From: an uncultured Bacilli bacterium
Lineage (GTDB): Bacteria; Bacillota_I; Bacilli_A; RFN20; CAG-449
Assembly: GCA_944332075.1 (NCBI GenBank)
Contig: CALVJL010000007.1
Location: forward strand, 1-64,000
Direction: 5' to 3'
DNA: 64,000 bases
Made by a program: the position numbers and the translations under genes. Positions 7,790 to 15,686 of the stretch are shown in pieces. How positions within the stretch are numbered: position 1 is the first letter of the stretch; each line of letters starts with the position of its first letter. Below the pieces are notes generated by a model, which searched no databases, was not told where the DNA came from, and was given only the letters and a program-made list of their open reading frames with translations.

Positions 7790-10204
7790 TTAGTTGTGTT
7801 TACTGTGTTTCGTGTTTGCATTTAATCTCTTTTTATATATTCTTTGTCTTCCATAAATAGGCAAATTTCTAATTGTTGAGGTTCTTTCCCAGCCACCTAT
7901 TTGTTTCATAATTGCAGCAAGTTGATAAGAATCACTAGACTTTAGATCACTTTGTGATTTACCAAAACACTCACACCAAATTTCAGTATTTGAAACTTCC
8001 GTTCTTTGAATTGTCCCTTTTTCACAAATAAAATCATCACCATTTAGAAAAGAACGTCTTTTATATAGATCCATTTCATGCCAATTTTTAGGAAGAAGCC
8101 TATTAAGATATTGTTCTACAATTCCTACTCTTTCATCTTGCTCTAGTGCTTCATTTTGATAATCAGTCGCAATATCAAGTAAATTGCCTTCAAGGTACAA
8201 CTCCTCGCCACTTTCATAGATTTCTTTTGCTTCAGACCAAAATTGATCTCTATATTTTTTATCATTTTCATCCCACATTCTCTTTTGGAGTGTTTGATTG
8301 CATTTGACAATCCAAAATCTACGATTACCTGTAATGTCTCTTAAATAACCTCTGCCATCACCATTAACCGTAGCAAAAATGACACATTGTCTAGGATGCG
8401 ACTCTACCACTCTTCCATAACTTGCACGGTACTTGTCATCGGTGGTTGAAACAAAAGATTTAACCTTTTCAATATCTGCTTTCTTCATACCAGAAAGTTC
8501 GCCTATTTCAATCAGCCAATTACCCTGTATTTTCTCAGCAGCGGTTTTGTCATTCATATCAGTTAAAGAAAGGTTATCTGAGAAGAACTCCTCACCTGCT
8601 AGATATTTAATAAGCGTTGACTTTCCTATGCCTTGAGCCCCGTCTAAAACTGGGATGCTATCAAACTTTGTCCCTGGATGATATGCTCTAGCTACACAGG
8701 CAGCAAAGATCTTTTTAGTAATAGCTCTCGTATAGTCATTATCATCAGCACTTAAAAACTTAATGAATACCTCTTCTACTCTTTTAACACCATCCCATTT
8801 AGGCAAAGAGTCTAGATAATCCCTGACTGGATGAAAACGCCTATTATCAACAATAGAATTAAATGCGACTTCAAAATTACGCTCTTTAAACTCAATGTAT
8901 TTTTTATCAATATAAAGCCTTAGCTGTGATTCATCAGCTTCTCTCCAAAACCTATTATCTTTTGGTCTATCCCAAGGAACTCTTCCAATAACCTCAACTC
9001 GATTAGATAGTTCGTTATAAGCAAAACCTTGCAGATTCTTATCGTTTTCTAAAATTATTTCTAAATTCTTTGAAGTATTTTCAATTGCTCCATCAATTCC
9101 TATTGATAATTTTGATATCCAATCTTTTACAGGTTTAGTTTTACTAACAATAGGACTTTCGCTTTGACTATCAACATTTATTTCATCTTCATCGAATTCC
9201 CCATTATCTAAAATTAGTTGTGTTCTTACATGCTCATCATCACGCGCTACTTCTTTCATCTTCTTTACAGCATCGTTATTATCACTACCAAATAGATGAA
9301 ACATGACTAGTTGAAAGGCATTAAGTTCTCTGCCACAAGCAATATCAGTAGCATGATGAGAAAAGGCATACTTATCATCATAGATAATTAAGCCGCCTTT
9401 AGAATCGGCACTTTTTAAGCTATATCTATTACTTTTATCAGTTGGCTCATAAACATCACTTAAATAAGTCTCTATGGCTTCCTGAACTGTATAAGCTCTA
9501 CAAAAAGCACCTATAACCCCCTTTAGCTCAGTAGGATCCTTTTTCTTCCTCCCTCTTTGAACATTGTTCTTAGGTAGTTCATCAGGAGTTAAAGGAAGAG
9601 TAGAAATGTCCTGCCACATAGGATAATCAGCTAAAAACTCATCTGGATTAAGTATCTCTCCTTCAACTTTCTTAAAGATGAACTCGCCGTTTTTAGGAGT
9701 AGTTGGATAAAACATTAATTGAGCTATTCTAAAAGAACAAACATCAAACTGCTCAATCCCAAATTGAGACGCAAAAAGTCTAGCGATAGCATTATATTCA
9801 TCAGGCGTAACATCCCTACTTAAAGGAACGATCACCCTACATCTAGGTTCTTCTTTTGTATGGCTATGTGTAGTGTATAAACAAGATAAATATTTTGATT
9901 CTGTAGTGAATTTATCAATAAATTCTACTTTTGCCTTATCTAAATCAAGGGTAAGCATTGAGCGAAATAAAACTTCACTTACACCTCTTTTTGTGCCTTT
10001 TAACTTTCCTCCGACAAAGCCACCATTATCTTTAGCCTTATTTCTTTCCTCTTTATTAAAGTGCTTATATTGCTCTATGGTTTCGCTTGTATATTTAGTC
10101 TTTGATAATCTTTGGCAAAGCTCATCAAAAGTTACTTCTTCATTTGCCCAGAATTTAGCTTCACAGCTATTTCCAACCGCAATGCTATATTTTCTTTCAC
10201 CCAT
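7790..10204 (-). CDS. Phage primase-helicase, VapE family
   Basis: An 804-residue replication protein. The first 200 residues resemble a primase-polymerase domain (MLTLDLDKAK carries acidic metal ligands, later HSHTKEEPRCRVIVPL). The C-terminal half is the VirE/VapE ATPase: DGAQGIGKSTLIKYLAG (Walker A), WLIEIGELSG (Walker B), VKSFVSTTDDKYR, and GNRRFWIVK. It unwinds and primes phage DNA. AAAGGAGG precedes the start at ideal spacing. It is followed by the VRR-NUC and SNF2 genes and preceded by polymerase, completing a phage replisome. Confidence 0.92.
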   Translation of the reverse strand: MGERKYSIAVGNSCEAKFWANEEVTFDELCQRLSKTKYTSETIEQYKHFNKEERNKAKDNGGFVGGKLKGTKRGVSEVLFRSMLTLDLDKAKVEFIDKFTTESKYLSCLYTTHSHTKEEPRCRVIVPLSRDVTPDEYNAIARLFASQFGIEQFDVCSFRIAQLMFYPTTPKNGEFIFKKVEGEILNPDEFLADYPMWQDISTLPLTPDELPKNNVQRGRKKKDPTELKGVIGAFCRAYTVQEAIETYLSDVYEPTDKSNRYSLKSADSKGGLIIYDDKYAFSHHATDIACGRELNAFQLVMFHLFGSDNNDAVKKMKEVARDDEHVRTQLILDNGEFDEDEINVDSQSESPIVSKTKPVKDWISKLSIGIDGAIENTSKNLEIILENDKNLQGFAYNELSNRVEVIGRVPWDRPKDNRFWREADESQLRLYIDKKYIEFKERNFEVAFNSIVDNRRFHPVRDYLDSLPKWDGVKRVEEVFIKFLSADDNDYTRAITKKIFAACVARAYHPGTKFDSIPVLDGAQGIGKSTLIKYLAGEEFFSDNLSLTDMNDKTAAEKIQGNWLIEIGELSGMKKADIEKVKSFVSTTDDKYRASYGRVVESHPRQCVIFATVNGDGRGYLRDITGNRRFWIVKCNQTLQKRMWDENDKKYRDQFWSEAKEIYESGEELYLEGNLLDIATDYQNEALEQDERVGIVEQYLNRLLPKNWHEMDLYKRRSFLNGDDFICEKGTIQRTEVSNTEIWCECFGKSQSDLKSSDSYQLAAIMKQIGGWERTSTIRNLPIYGRQRIYKKRLNANTKHSKHN

Positions 10205-10223
10205 TATTAATTACCTCCTTTAA

Positions 10224-12158
10224 TTAATCTTTCTGATAAAAATTGCACTCATATCCATCTGCTCTTAAAAGTAAGTCACTAGCCCATGAAGGTGATTTAC
10301 TCATTAGTGAAGTCACCTCTTCTAACTTAGTGTCTAAACTTGCTTCAACAACTACTTCATCGTGAATATGCATCACTATGTCGTAGGCTTTTAAGTTATG
10401 AATAGAATTACAAAGTATGTCCCTAGCCGTAGCTTGAACGATATTTTCAACAAACTTAGGACCATAGGAATTTATCCTTTCCCATTTCTTGGTATTTCCT
10501 ATGCCCTCATATGTAATGTCACCATTTATGTCACTGATTCTTGGTCTTATATAAGCAAGAGCTCTGCCACTTGGAAGTTTTATGAATAAGACACCTTTAT
10601 CAAAATATATGGAAAGCCTATATAAACTAACTTCTCTATGTTCTTTTATGGCCGTTCTTATAGCCTTATCTATATCCCACCAAAACTTAACAATATGCGG
10701 ATTGGCATTTCGCCAACTATCGACTAGCTCTTGAAGTTCATCTTCTTTTAATCCTGCGTCAAGTGCTCCCATTGCTTTAAGTGCACCTATGCTTCCGCCA
10801 TATCCACAAGCCAAATTTGCTTGTTTCCCTTTTTGTCTTAGTTCGCCATTAATGCCGTGCTTTACGACAGGTACTCCATACATTTTGCTAGCAGTTGCAC
10901 AGTAGATATCTTCACCATTTTTAAAGGCATCAAGCACCCAAGTTTCACCTGCATACCAAGCCAAGACCCTAGCCTCAATAGCACTAAAATCAGCTACTAT
11001 AAACTTATGGTTTTTCTTAGGAATAAAGGCCGTTCTTATAAGCTGAGAAAGTACATCTGGTATATCGTCATAAAGTATGTTTAATGCTTCAATGTCGCCG
11101 TTTTTGACAATTTCTCTAGCACCATCTAAATCAGATAAATGGTTCTGTCTTAGGTTTTGAAGTTGCACGAATTTAGAAGCAAACCTTCCTGTCCTCGAGG
11201 CGCCATAAAATTGGAACATTCCCCTGATTCTTTGGTCAGATAACTTGCATTTTTCCATTGCCTCATACTTTTTAATTGAGGATTTAGAGGTTTGTAGCCT
11301 TAAGGCTAGCGCTGAAGAAATAAGGTTATTTGTAGTAGATTTTATTAAACCTTCAACATTCTTTTTCCCTAGATCTTCTACTTCTAAACCTTGCTCCTTT
11401 AACCATTTTTTAAGCTGTGTAACTGAATTAGGATTTGATAAATTAGTTAGATTTTGCAAGGAATTTAATAGATTTTCATTAGTTTTTGCAGCAATATCAA
11501 TTGCATTACTTACTAGGTCTTTATCTATTAAAACTCCTCTATCATTTATCTTTTCGCTCTCGCTATATTCTCTCCAAATAAAATCTGGAACCTTAATCGC
11601 ACTTAGCCTTTTAATTATCTCTACTTCACTATCGACATCACGCTTGTTATATTCCTTAAATAAGGTCCATTTACTAATATCATGAATGGGCAAATTCCTA
11701 GTTCGCATCTTGTTTGATTTAGTAGGTTTGCATGGAACACTAAAATAGCGAATGAGGTCCTTTCCTTCATCAAGTTTTTGTTTATCTAATTCAAGTACTA
11801 TCCCTATATCTTTAAGCGACTTTGGTAAGCCTAGCATTGAGGCATAGACCATCGAGCAACGCCATGAAGAAGGATCTAAATATGTGTGTGATGGTAGCCT
11901 TAAGTATCTAGAAAGACAAATACGTTCAAAGGCGGCATTATGACTTATTTTGATTATCTTATCGCTTAAAATAGCTTCTACTATTTCATCTGGTATCTTC
12001 TCACCATTTGCTAGGTCAATGACTTTTGCTTCGTTAAAATCGACACTATAACCAAATAAAAGGATTTCAAAGTCTTTATCTTCAGCGTATCTATATGCAC
12101 CACTTTTAGAGATATCAGTGCTTGAATATGTTTCTAAATCTATTATCAAATTATGCAT
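10224..12158 (-). CDS. Phage DNA polymerase A with 3'-5' exonuclease
   Basis: A 644-residue family A polymerase. The N-terminal DEDD exonuclease begins IIDLETYSS and has SHNAAFERICL. The polymerase domain shows DFSAIEARVLAWYAG (motif A), KQANLACGYGGS (motif B region) and MHIHDEVVVEA (motif C), with both catalytic aspartates. The ATG at 12158 follows AAGGGGTG; an upstream in-frame extension is unlikely. It lacks a 5' nuclease domain, as usual for phage versions. It copies phage DNA together with the VapE-type protein downstream. Confidence 0.95.
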   Translation of the reverse strand: MHNLIIDLETYSSTDISKSGAYRYAEDKDFEILLFGYSVDFNEAKVIDLANGEKIPDEIVEAILSDKIIKISHNAAFERICLSRYLRLPSHTYLDPSSWRCSMVYASMLGLPKSLKDIGIVLELDKQKLDEGKDLIRYFSVPCKPTKSNKMRTRNLPIHDISKWTLFKEYNKRDVDSEVEIIKRLSAIKVPDFIWREYSESEKINDRGVLIDKDLVSNAIDIAAKTNENLLNSLQNLTNLSNPNSVTQLKKWLKEQGLEVEDLGKKNVEGLIKSTTNNLISSALALRLQTSKSSIKKYEAMEKCKLSDQRIRGMFQFYGASRTGRFASKFVQLQNLRQNHLSDLDGAREIVKNGDIEALNILYDDIPDVLSQLIRTAFIPKKNHKFIVADFSAIEARVLAWYAGETWVLDAFKNGEDIYCATASKMYGVPVVKHGINGELRQKGKQANLACGYGGSIGALKAMGALDAGLKEDELQELVDSWRNANPHIVKFWWDIDKAIRTAIKEHREVSLYRLSIYFDKGVLFIKLPSGRALAYIRPRISDINGDITYEGIGNTKKWERINSYGPKFVENIVQATARDILCNSIHNLKAYDIVMHIHDEVVVEASLDTKLEEVTSLMSKSPSWASDLLLRADGYECNFYQKD

Positions 12159-12227
12159 AATAAATTCACCCCTTAATAAGCAAATAGGGTGATAAGAGCT
12201 TCCTCCTACCACCCTTAAAACTTCTAA

Positions 12228-12800
12228 TTAAAATAAGTAATCTTCGTCATCGTCAGCATCTTCTAGATTGCTAAAATCACTTTCAGCTGTAGCTTTACCA
12301 CCAAGTCTCTCGCCATCAGCTATCTTTTGAACGTTATTAAGTCCGCAAGCGATGCCCTTTGACATACCAGTGTTATAGGCATAGAAGGTAATTGATGCCC
12401 TACCATAAATTCCTGAATAGATTTCTTCTTCTGGGTTTAAGATAGGTTCACAATTAGCATCGACGATTCCAGGTTTTGTTCTTGATTTAGCATTGACGAA
12501 ATAGCTGTTTTTATAGGCTTCGTCCCCTGCTTTATCAATATCACCATCACGTAGGACACTTCTAAGTGAAGCAAGAGGAGGTACAACTTTAGAGTTGCCT
12601 TTTAATTTATTTGCACCTTCTTCATATGCTGCTTTGATAGCATTATTGATTTTATCGATAGTAAACTTATCATCTTTAGAGATAATAAGAGATACACTAT
12701 AGACTGGTTCAGCTCCTTCAACAGGGCTTTTTGGTGTTAAGAGATTAGCATAAGAAAATCTCACATTTTTTGAAGTAATAACTTTAGTTTGTTTATTCAT
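12228..12800 (-). CDS. DUF2815 phage ssDNA-binding-like protein
   Basis: A 190-residue protein of the DUF2815 type, regarded as an OB-fold single-strand binding protein. It starts MNKQTKVITSKNVRFSYANL, contains repeated beta-strand segments (VYSVSLIISKDD, YGRASITFYAY), and ends in an acidic tail DADDDEDYLF with an aromatic C-terminus like the tips of bacterial SSB. The ATG at 12800 follows AAAAGGAG. It lies between the DUF2800 nuclease and polymerase. The function is inferred from family literature and the tail. Confidence 0.85.
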   Translation of the reverse strand: MNKQTKVITSKNVRFSYANLLTPKSPVEGAEPVYSVSLIISKDDKFTIDKINNAIKAAYEEGANKLKGNSKVVPPLASLRSVLRDGDIDKAGDEAYKNSYFVNAKSRTKPGIVDANCEPILNPEEEIYSGIYGRASITFYAYNTGMSKGIACGLNNVQKIADGERLGGKATAESDFSNLEDADDDEDYLF

Positions 12801-12816
12801 AATAATTTTTCTCCTT

Positions 12817-13944
12817 TTATTCATCTTTAAAATCATTAACAGCTAGATTCATTTCTGGTCTTTTATCATCAATGCTTACTAAGGTTGGCTTACCTTGTGG
12901 CTTATAGACAAATTCATCTAATAGCTCGACAAACTTCGCCTTGCCTAGAAGCTTTGTTAGTTCAGTAATGCTACGAAGTTTCTTCTCATAAGGATCATAT
13001 CCAGCATCCTCTACGATTTTGGCAACTTCGTCTTCTTTACTAAACTTACGATTAGAACGACCTTCAACCACTTTGTATCTAGACCACTTTTTTCCTTTTA
13101 ATGCTTCATTCAAGGCATATTCTTTAATTGAATTAGCCCACTCGACTAAATCATCAGTTTTACCGATAATCTCTTCGATTTCTTCATCAGTAAGTAAGTC
13201 AGCGGTCTTGAATTCATAAGCAGCTAGTTTAAGGTTTTCAAGTGCTCTAGCAGTACACTTGACCCTAGCTTTGCAAAATCTACAATGCTCTCCAGGTACA
13301 AATTCCCCTTTACCTTCAAATGCCAACTTTGCCTTTGGTGCTAAGAAGTTATTAGCCCAGTCTAGGAGTTCATCTTTACTCATCTCATAAGTGCTGATAT
13401 TGCCTATCCTAGGTTGGAAGATAGTCATTGAGATTTTTGGTGTGTCATATAGGCAAGAGAAGAGATTTAAGGCACCGAGTGAGTAAAGCATCATTTGTGG
13501 ATTTTTCTCACAAGAGATCTTGATACCCGTCCCATTTTTGTAGTCAATTACATGCATGACTCCATCTTCTATAATCAAACAATCACAAGTTCCAAATCCC
13601 TCAGGTACAAAGTTTGAAAAGTCCACTTTTTGCTCGATTAGGATTACAGGATCATTGCATCTTTGCTTAATCTCTGAGATTAAATCCATGATGTAATTAA
13701 CGTACTCATCGCTTGCTTCTTTTAGGTCTTCACTAAACTCAAAGTCTTGTGGCAATTTCTCATCGGTATGGATTCCTAGTAGCTCACATAATCTAATCTC
13801 ATTTAGCAAGTGAACCATAGTTCCTTCACGACTATAAATTGTCTCAATATCTTCAAAATTAGCTGAGATTGAAGGGGATTTTGTACAATTTAGCCAAATA
13901 TGAGCACCTGAAGCAGATAGCTTAGCGTGTATTTCACTTGCCAT
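12817..13944 (-). CDS. DUF2800 RecB/Cas4-like nuclease
   Basis: A 375-residue DUF2800 protein with a PD-(D/E)XK nuclease core. Landmarks are SREGTMVHLLNE, GTCDCLIIEDG (Asp), MHVIDYKNG (D-x-K), QMMLYSLGAL (Gln motif), and a late CRFCKARVKC cysteine cluster that, with an upstream Cys, could hold an iron-sulphur centre as in Cas4/AddB. It probably processes DNA ends in phage recombination with the neighbouring ssDNA-binding-like protein. It ends 16 bases before the DUF2815 start. Confidence 0.88.
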   Translation of the reverse strand: MASEIHAKLSASGAHIWLNCTKSPSISANFEDIETIYSREGTMVHLLNEIRLCELLGIHTDEKLPQDFEFSEDLKEASDEYVNYIMDLISEIKQRCNDPVILIEQKVDFSNFVPEGFGTCDCLIIEDGVMHVIDYKNGTGIKISCEKNPQMMLYSLGALNLFSCLYDTPKISMTIFQPRIGNISTYEMSKDELLDWANNFLAPKAKLAFEGKGEFVPGEHCRFCKARVKCTARALENLKLAAYEFKTADLLTDEEIEEIIGKTDDLVEWANSIKEYALNEALKGKKWSRYKVVEGRSNRKFSKEDEVAKIVEDAGYDPYEKKLRSITELTKLLGKAKFVELLDEFVYKPQGKPTLVSIDDKRPEMNLAVNDFKDE

Positions 13945-13946
13945 AA

Positions 13947-14255
13947 TTAAAGCCCCTCTGCTTCCTTTAATAGTTCTTCATAGTCATCTGGATTAACCTC
14001 TGACAATTTGTTAGAACCATGCTTTTTAAGTAAAGCCTTAACGTCACTAGTCTTACCTGCTCTAGACTTTTCAATTAGTACTTTTCTAACATCCTCTAGC
14101 GTAAGTTTGACAGTCTTAGCTTCTGCCTTACCTAACACTTCTTCTGATGCTTCTTTTTCTCCATCATTTAATAGGCTTTTAGCTTCTTTAGCCTTCTCAA
14201 TGATTTCAGTTAAAAGAGCATCAATCTTTTGAATTTCTTTTTTCTTCATCGTCAT
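13947..14255 (-). CDS. Small helical phage protein with SAP-like C-terminal motif
   Basis: A 102-residue Lys/Glu-rich protein. The first half is coiled coil; the second half (VRKVLIEKSRAGKTSDVKAL, then HGSNKLSEV and DYEELLKEAEG) is a conserved-looking helical module that recurs in phage proteins encoded just before DUF2800 genes. The ATG at 14255 with AAAGGAAAA is preferred; a second ATG two codons on is also possible. It may be an accessory factor for the recombination nuclease. Function unknown. Confidence 0.7.
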   Translation of the reverse strand: MTMKKKEIQKIDALLTEIIEKAKEAKSLLNDGEKEASEEVLGKAEAKTVKLTLEDVRKVLIEKSRAGKTSDVKALLKKHGSNKLSEVNPDDYEELLKEAEGL

Positions 14256-14376
14256 TTTTCCTTTCTGCAAGGAAGCTCCCACTTTGAAGGACGATGATTT
14301 TAGAAAGTAAAGACAGTAAGTTTACGAACTCTTGGATAGGATTCATGTTTGGTTCGTTCTTATTTTCTTCTTTCAC
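14221..14376 (-). CDS. Possible 51-residue phage peptide
   Basis: A short frame starts with GTG behind GGCGGTGA and overlaps the next gene by 35 bases. The product is hydrophilic at both ends with a hydrophobic middle (FVNLLSLLSKIIVLQ). The good ribosome site and otherwise unexplained gap before the next gene favour translation, but the overlap and lack of a known family leave it uncertain. Confidence 0.35.
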   Translation of the reverse strand: MKEENKNEPNMNPIQEFVNLLSLLSKIIVLQSGSFLAERKNDDEEKRNSKD

Positions 14377-14465
14377 TTTTAATCACCGCCTTTCTTGTGG
14401 ATTTGCTTAACCCTTACACTTACAAAAGGAAGCAAACTTTCATCTTTGGAACCTTGATGACAAAA

Positions 14466-15137
14466 TTATTTCAAAAGGTATTTAGCTAAAAAGTAATAAT
14501 CATCTTCACTTATTTCTTCTTTAGCTTTAGCAAGAGCAGTCTTTATAGCTTTTTCGATAGCTTTATGACTAACTCCGTAAATATCTCCTATCTTTTGATA
14601 GGTTAAGCCTTCTTTAAAATAGAGCTTAATCTTTTTAAACTGCTCTTCTGTTGAAACGCTTTTTATTACATTCCACAGTAATTTATTAGCTTCATTAAAA
14701 AGAGATAGTTCTTTAGGATCGAGGCTACTATCATCAGCAGGCTCAAACTTAGTTTCGGCTTTCATAGCATCAAGTGATGCTGGTTTACCGCTTTTGCAAA
14801 ATGGACACTTTTCGCAGTCTTCCATGCAACGCTTATAACCAACGCTATTTTTAGCAGGTATAAGGCATCGCTTTTCTAACTGTTCTTTTTTCCATTCTCG
14901 CCATATAGGTCTTTTGTAGAGAAGATAATCATGGCGGTCGACATAGATAGTATCTAGGACTTTGCCATGAACATCTTTAAGCTCAATGTAGTAGTTTCTC
15001 TCGTCAGTCTGAGTTTTAAGTTCGACTTCTGATAAATTACTACAATGGTATTTTTCATCTTCATTTAGCTCTTCTGCCTCATCAGCAAAAGAGTCAATTT
15101 CTTTCTTTATTAAATCGTTATAATTATCGTTATACAC
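14466..15137 (-). CDS. Phage sigma-like regulator with Cys cluster and HTH
   Basis: A 223-residue protein. A central block CLIPAKNSVGYKRCMED, then CEKCPFC, looks metal-binding. The C-terminal 70 residues form a sigma-70 region 4-like HTH (GLTYQKIGDIYGVSHKAIEK). Proteins of this plan are common as the first gene of replication operons in Firmicutes phages. The start chosen is GTG at 15137, seven bases after AAGAGGTG; a TTG further upstream lacks a site. A long structured leader precedes it. It is likely an early transcription regulator. Confidence 0.75.
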   Translation of the reverse strand: MYNDNYNDLIKKEIDSFADEAEELNEDEKYHCSNLSEVELKTQTDERNYYIELKDVHGKVLDTIYVDRHDYLLYKRPIWREWKKEQLEKRCLIPAKNSVGYKRCMEDCEKCPFCKSGKPASLDAMKAETKFEPADDSSLDPKELSLFNEANKLLWNVIKSVSTEEQFKKIKLYFKEGLTYQKIGDIYGVSHKAIEKAIKTALAKAKEEISEDDYYFLAKYLLK

Positions 15138-15233
15138 CGTGTTGCACCTCTTGTTTGGAAGGCGCAAGCCACAGCGAGCAAAAACTTATGATGTAGTGCT
15201 TACTGCGGCCTTTGCCTAACAGAAAGCGCAACT

Positions 15234-15321
15234 CGATTCACCTAAGTTTTGCCTCTATAAAACTGACAACATGTGAATCGGAGACATTGATTTTCCGGAG
15301 TCTAATGTCCCTTATTGTCAG
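15234..15321 (-). ncRNA. Candidate structured leader RNA with pseudoknot
   Basis: Three perfect inverted pairs lie in 88 bases: CTGACAA 15263-15269 with TTGTCAG 15315-15321; GACATT 15283-15288 with AATGTC 15304-15309, nested inside; and CGATTCAC 15234-15241 with GTGAATCG 15273-15280, which crosses the first stem and would form a pseudoknot. A further GCCGCAG/CTGTGGC pairing lies downstream toward the sigma-like gene. It is in the leader of the replication operon, two genes above DUF2800. A conserved DUF2800 RNA motif has been described from comparative genomics; whether this is that motif was not tested. Confidence 0.55.
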
Positions 15322-15349
15322 AAAAAATTGTTTGTTAAGACTTGTATCT

Positions 15350-15493
15350 CTAGTCTTCGTTGTCTAATTCATGAGCTAATTCATCTTCTTTGAAAAGCTC
15401 CCAAGAATTAATTGTTAAGTGACCTTCAGCATCATAAGAATCAGGTTCTAATGCGTCAGGTCCGCCATCAGGGACTGGAATTTTCTCTAGCAT
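15350..15493 (-). CDS. Small early phage protein (47 residues)
   Basis: The ATG at 15493 follows GGTAGGTGG and the frame runs 47 codons to TAG. The product is acidic, starts MLEKIPVPDGGPDALEP and ends ELAHELDNED, with no membrane segment. It is the first gene after the early operator palindromes. No family is recognised; small acidic early phage proteins often inhibit host enzymes, but that is only a general expectation. Confidence 0.6.
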   Translation of the reverse strand: MLEKIPVPDGGPDALEPDSYDAEGHLTINSWELFKEDELAHELDNED

Positions 15494-15548
15494 ATAACCA
15501 CCTACCTTTATTAATAATTCGCCTGTTGCAACTGACTTAAAATCATTC

Positions 15549-15588
15549 TAAAAGATATCTTTTAAACCCGTTAGGACACCCCTGTCCT
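15549..15588. promoter_or_regulatory. Operator-like palindromes at the early promoter region
   Basis: TAAAAGATATCTTTTA at 15549-15564 is a perfect 16-base palindrome, and AGGACA-CCCC-TGTCCT at 15573-15588 is a six-base inverted repeat. They sit between the terminator of the upstream operon and the 47-residue gene, where the early promoter must be. Likely regulator binding sites. Confidence 0.5.
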
Positions 15589-15601
15589 TAAAAATTCTGT
15601 A

Positions 15602-15654
15602 GAAAAAAGCCACAAAAAAAGCCTAGAGATATACCTCTAAGCCTTAATTGTGGC
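15602..15654 (-). terminator. Nested double-hairpin terminator of the seven-gene operon
   Basis: On the minus strand an eight-pair outer stem (AGCCACAA with TTGTGGCT) encloses an eleven-pair inner stem around GTATAT. Each is followed by a T run, so two overlapping terminators are possible. It separates the 15687-24461 operon from phage early transcription. Confidence 0.85.
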
Positions 15655-15686
15655 TAATTTATAGACACCATTGTCTAAATTTTTAT

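Noticed and set aside
9873-10223. Plus-strand frame antisense to the VapE-like gene
   Set aside because: It mirrors the coding bias of the gene on the other strand and lacks a ribosome site, as do the other plus-strand frames within the phage region.
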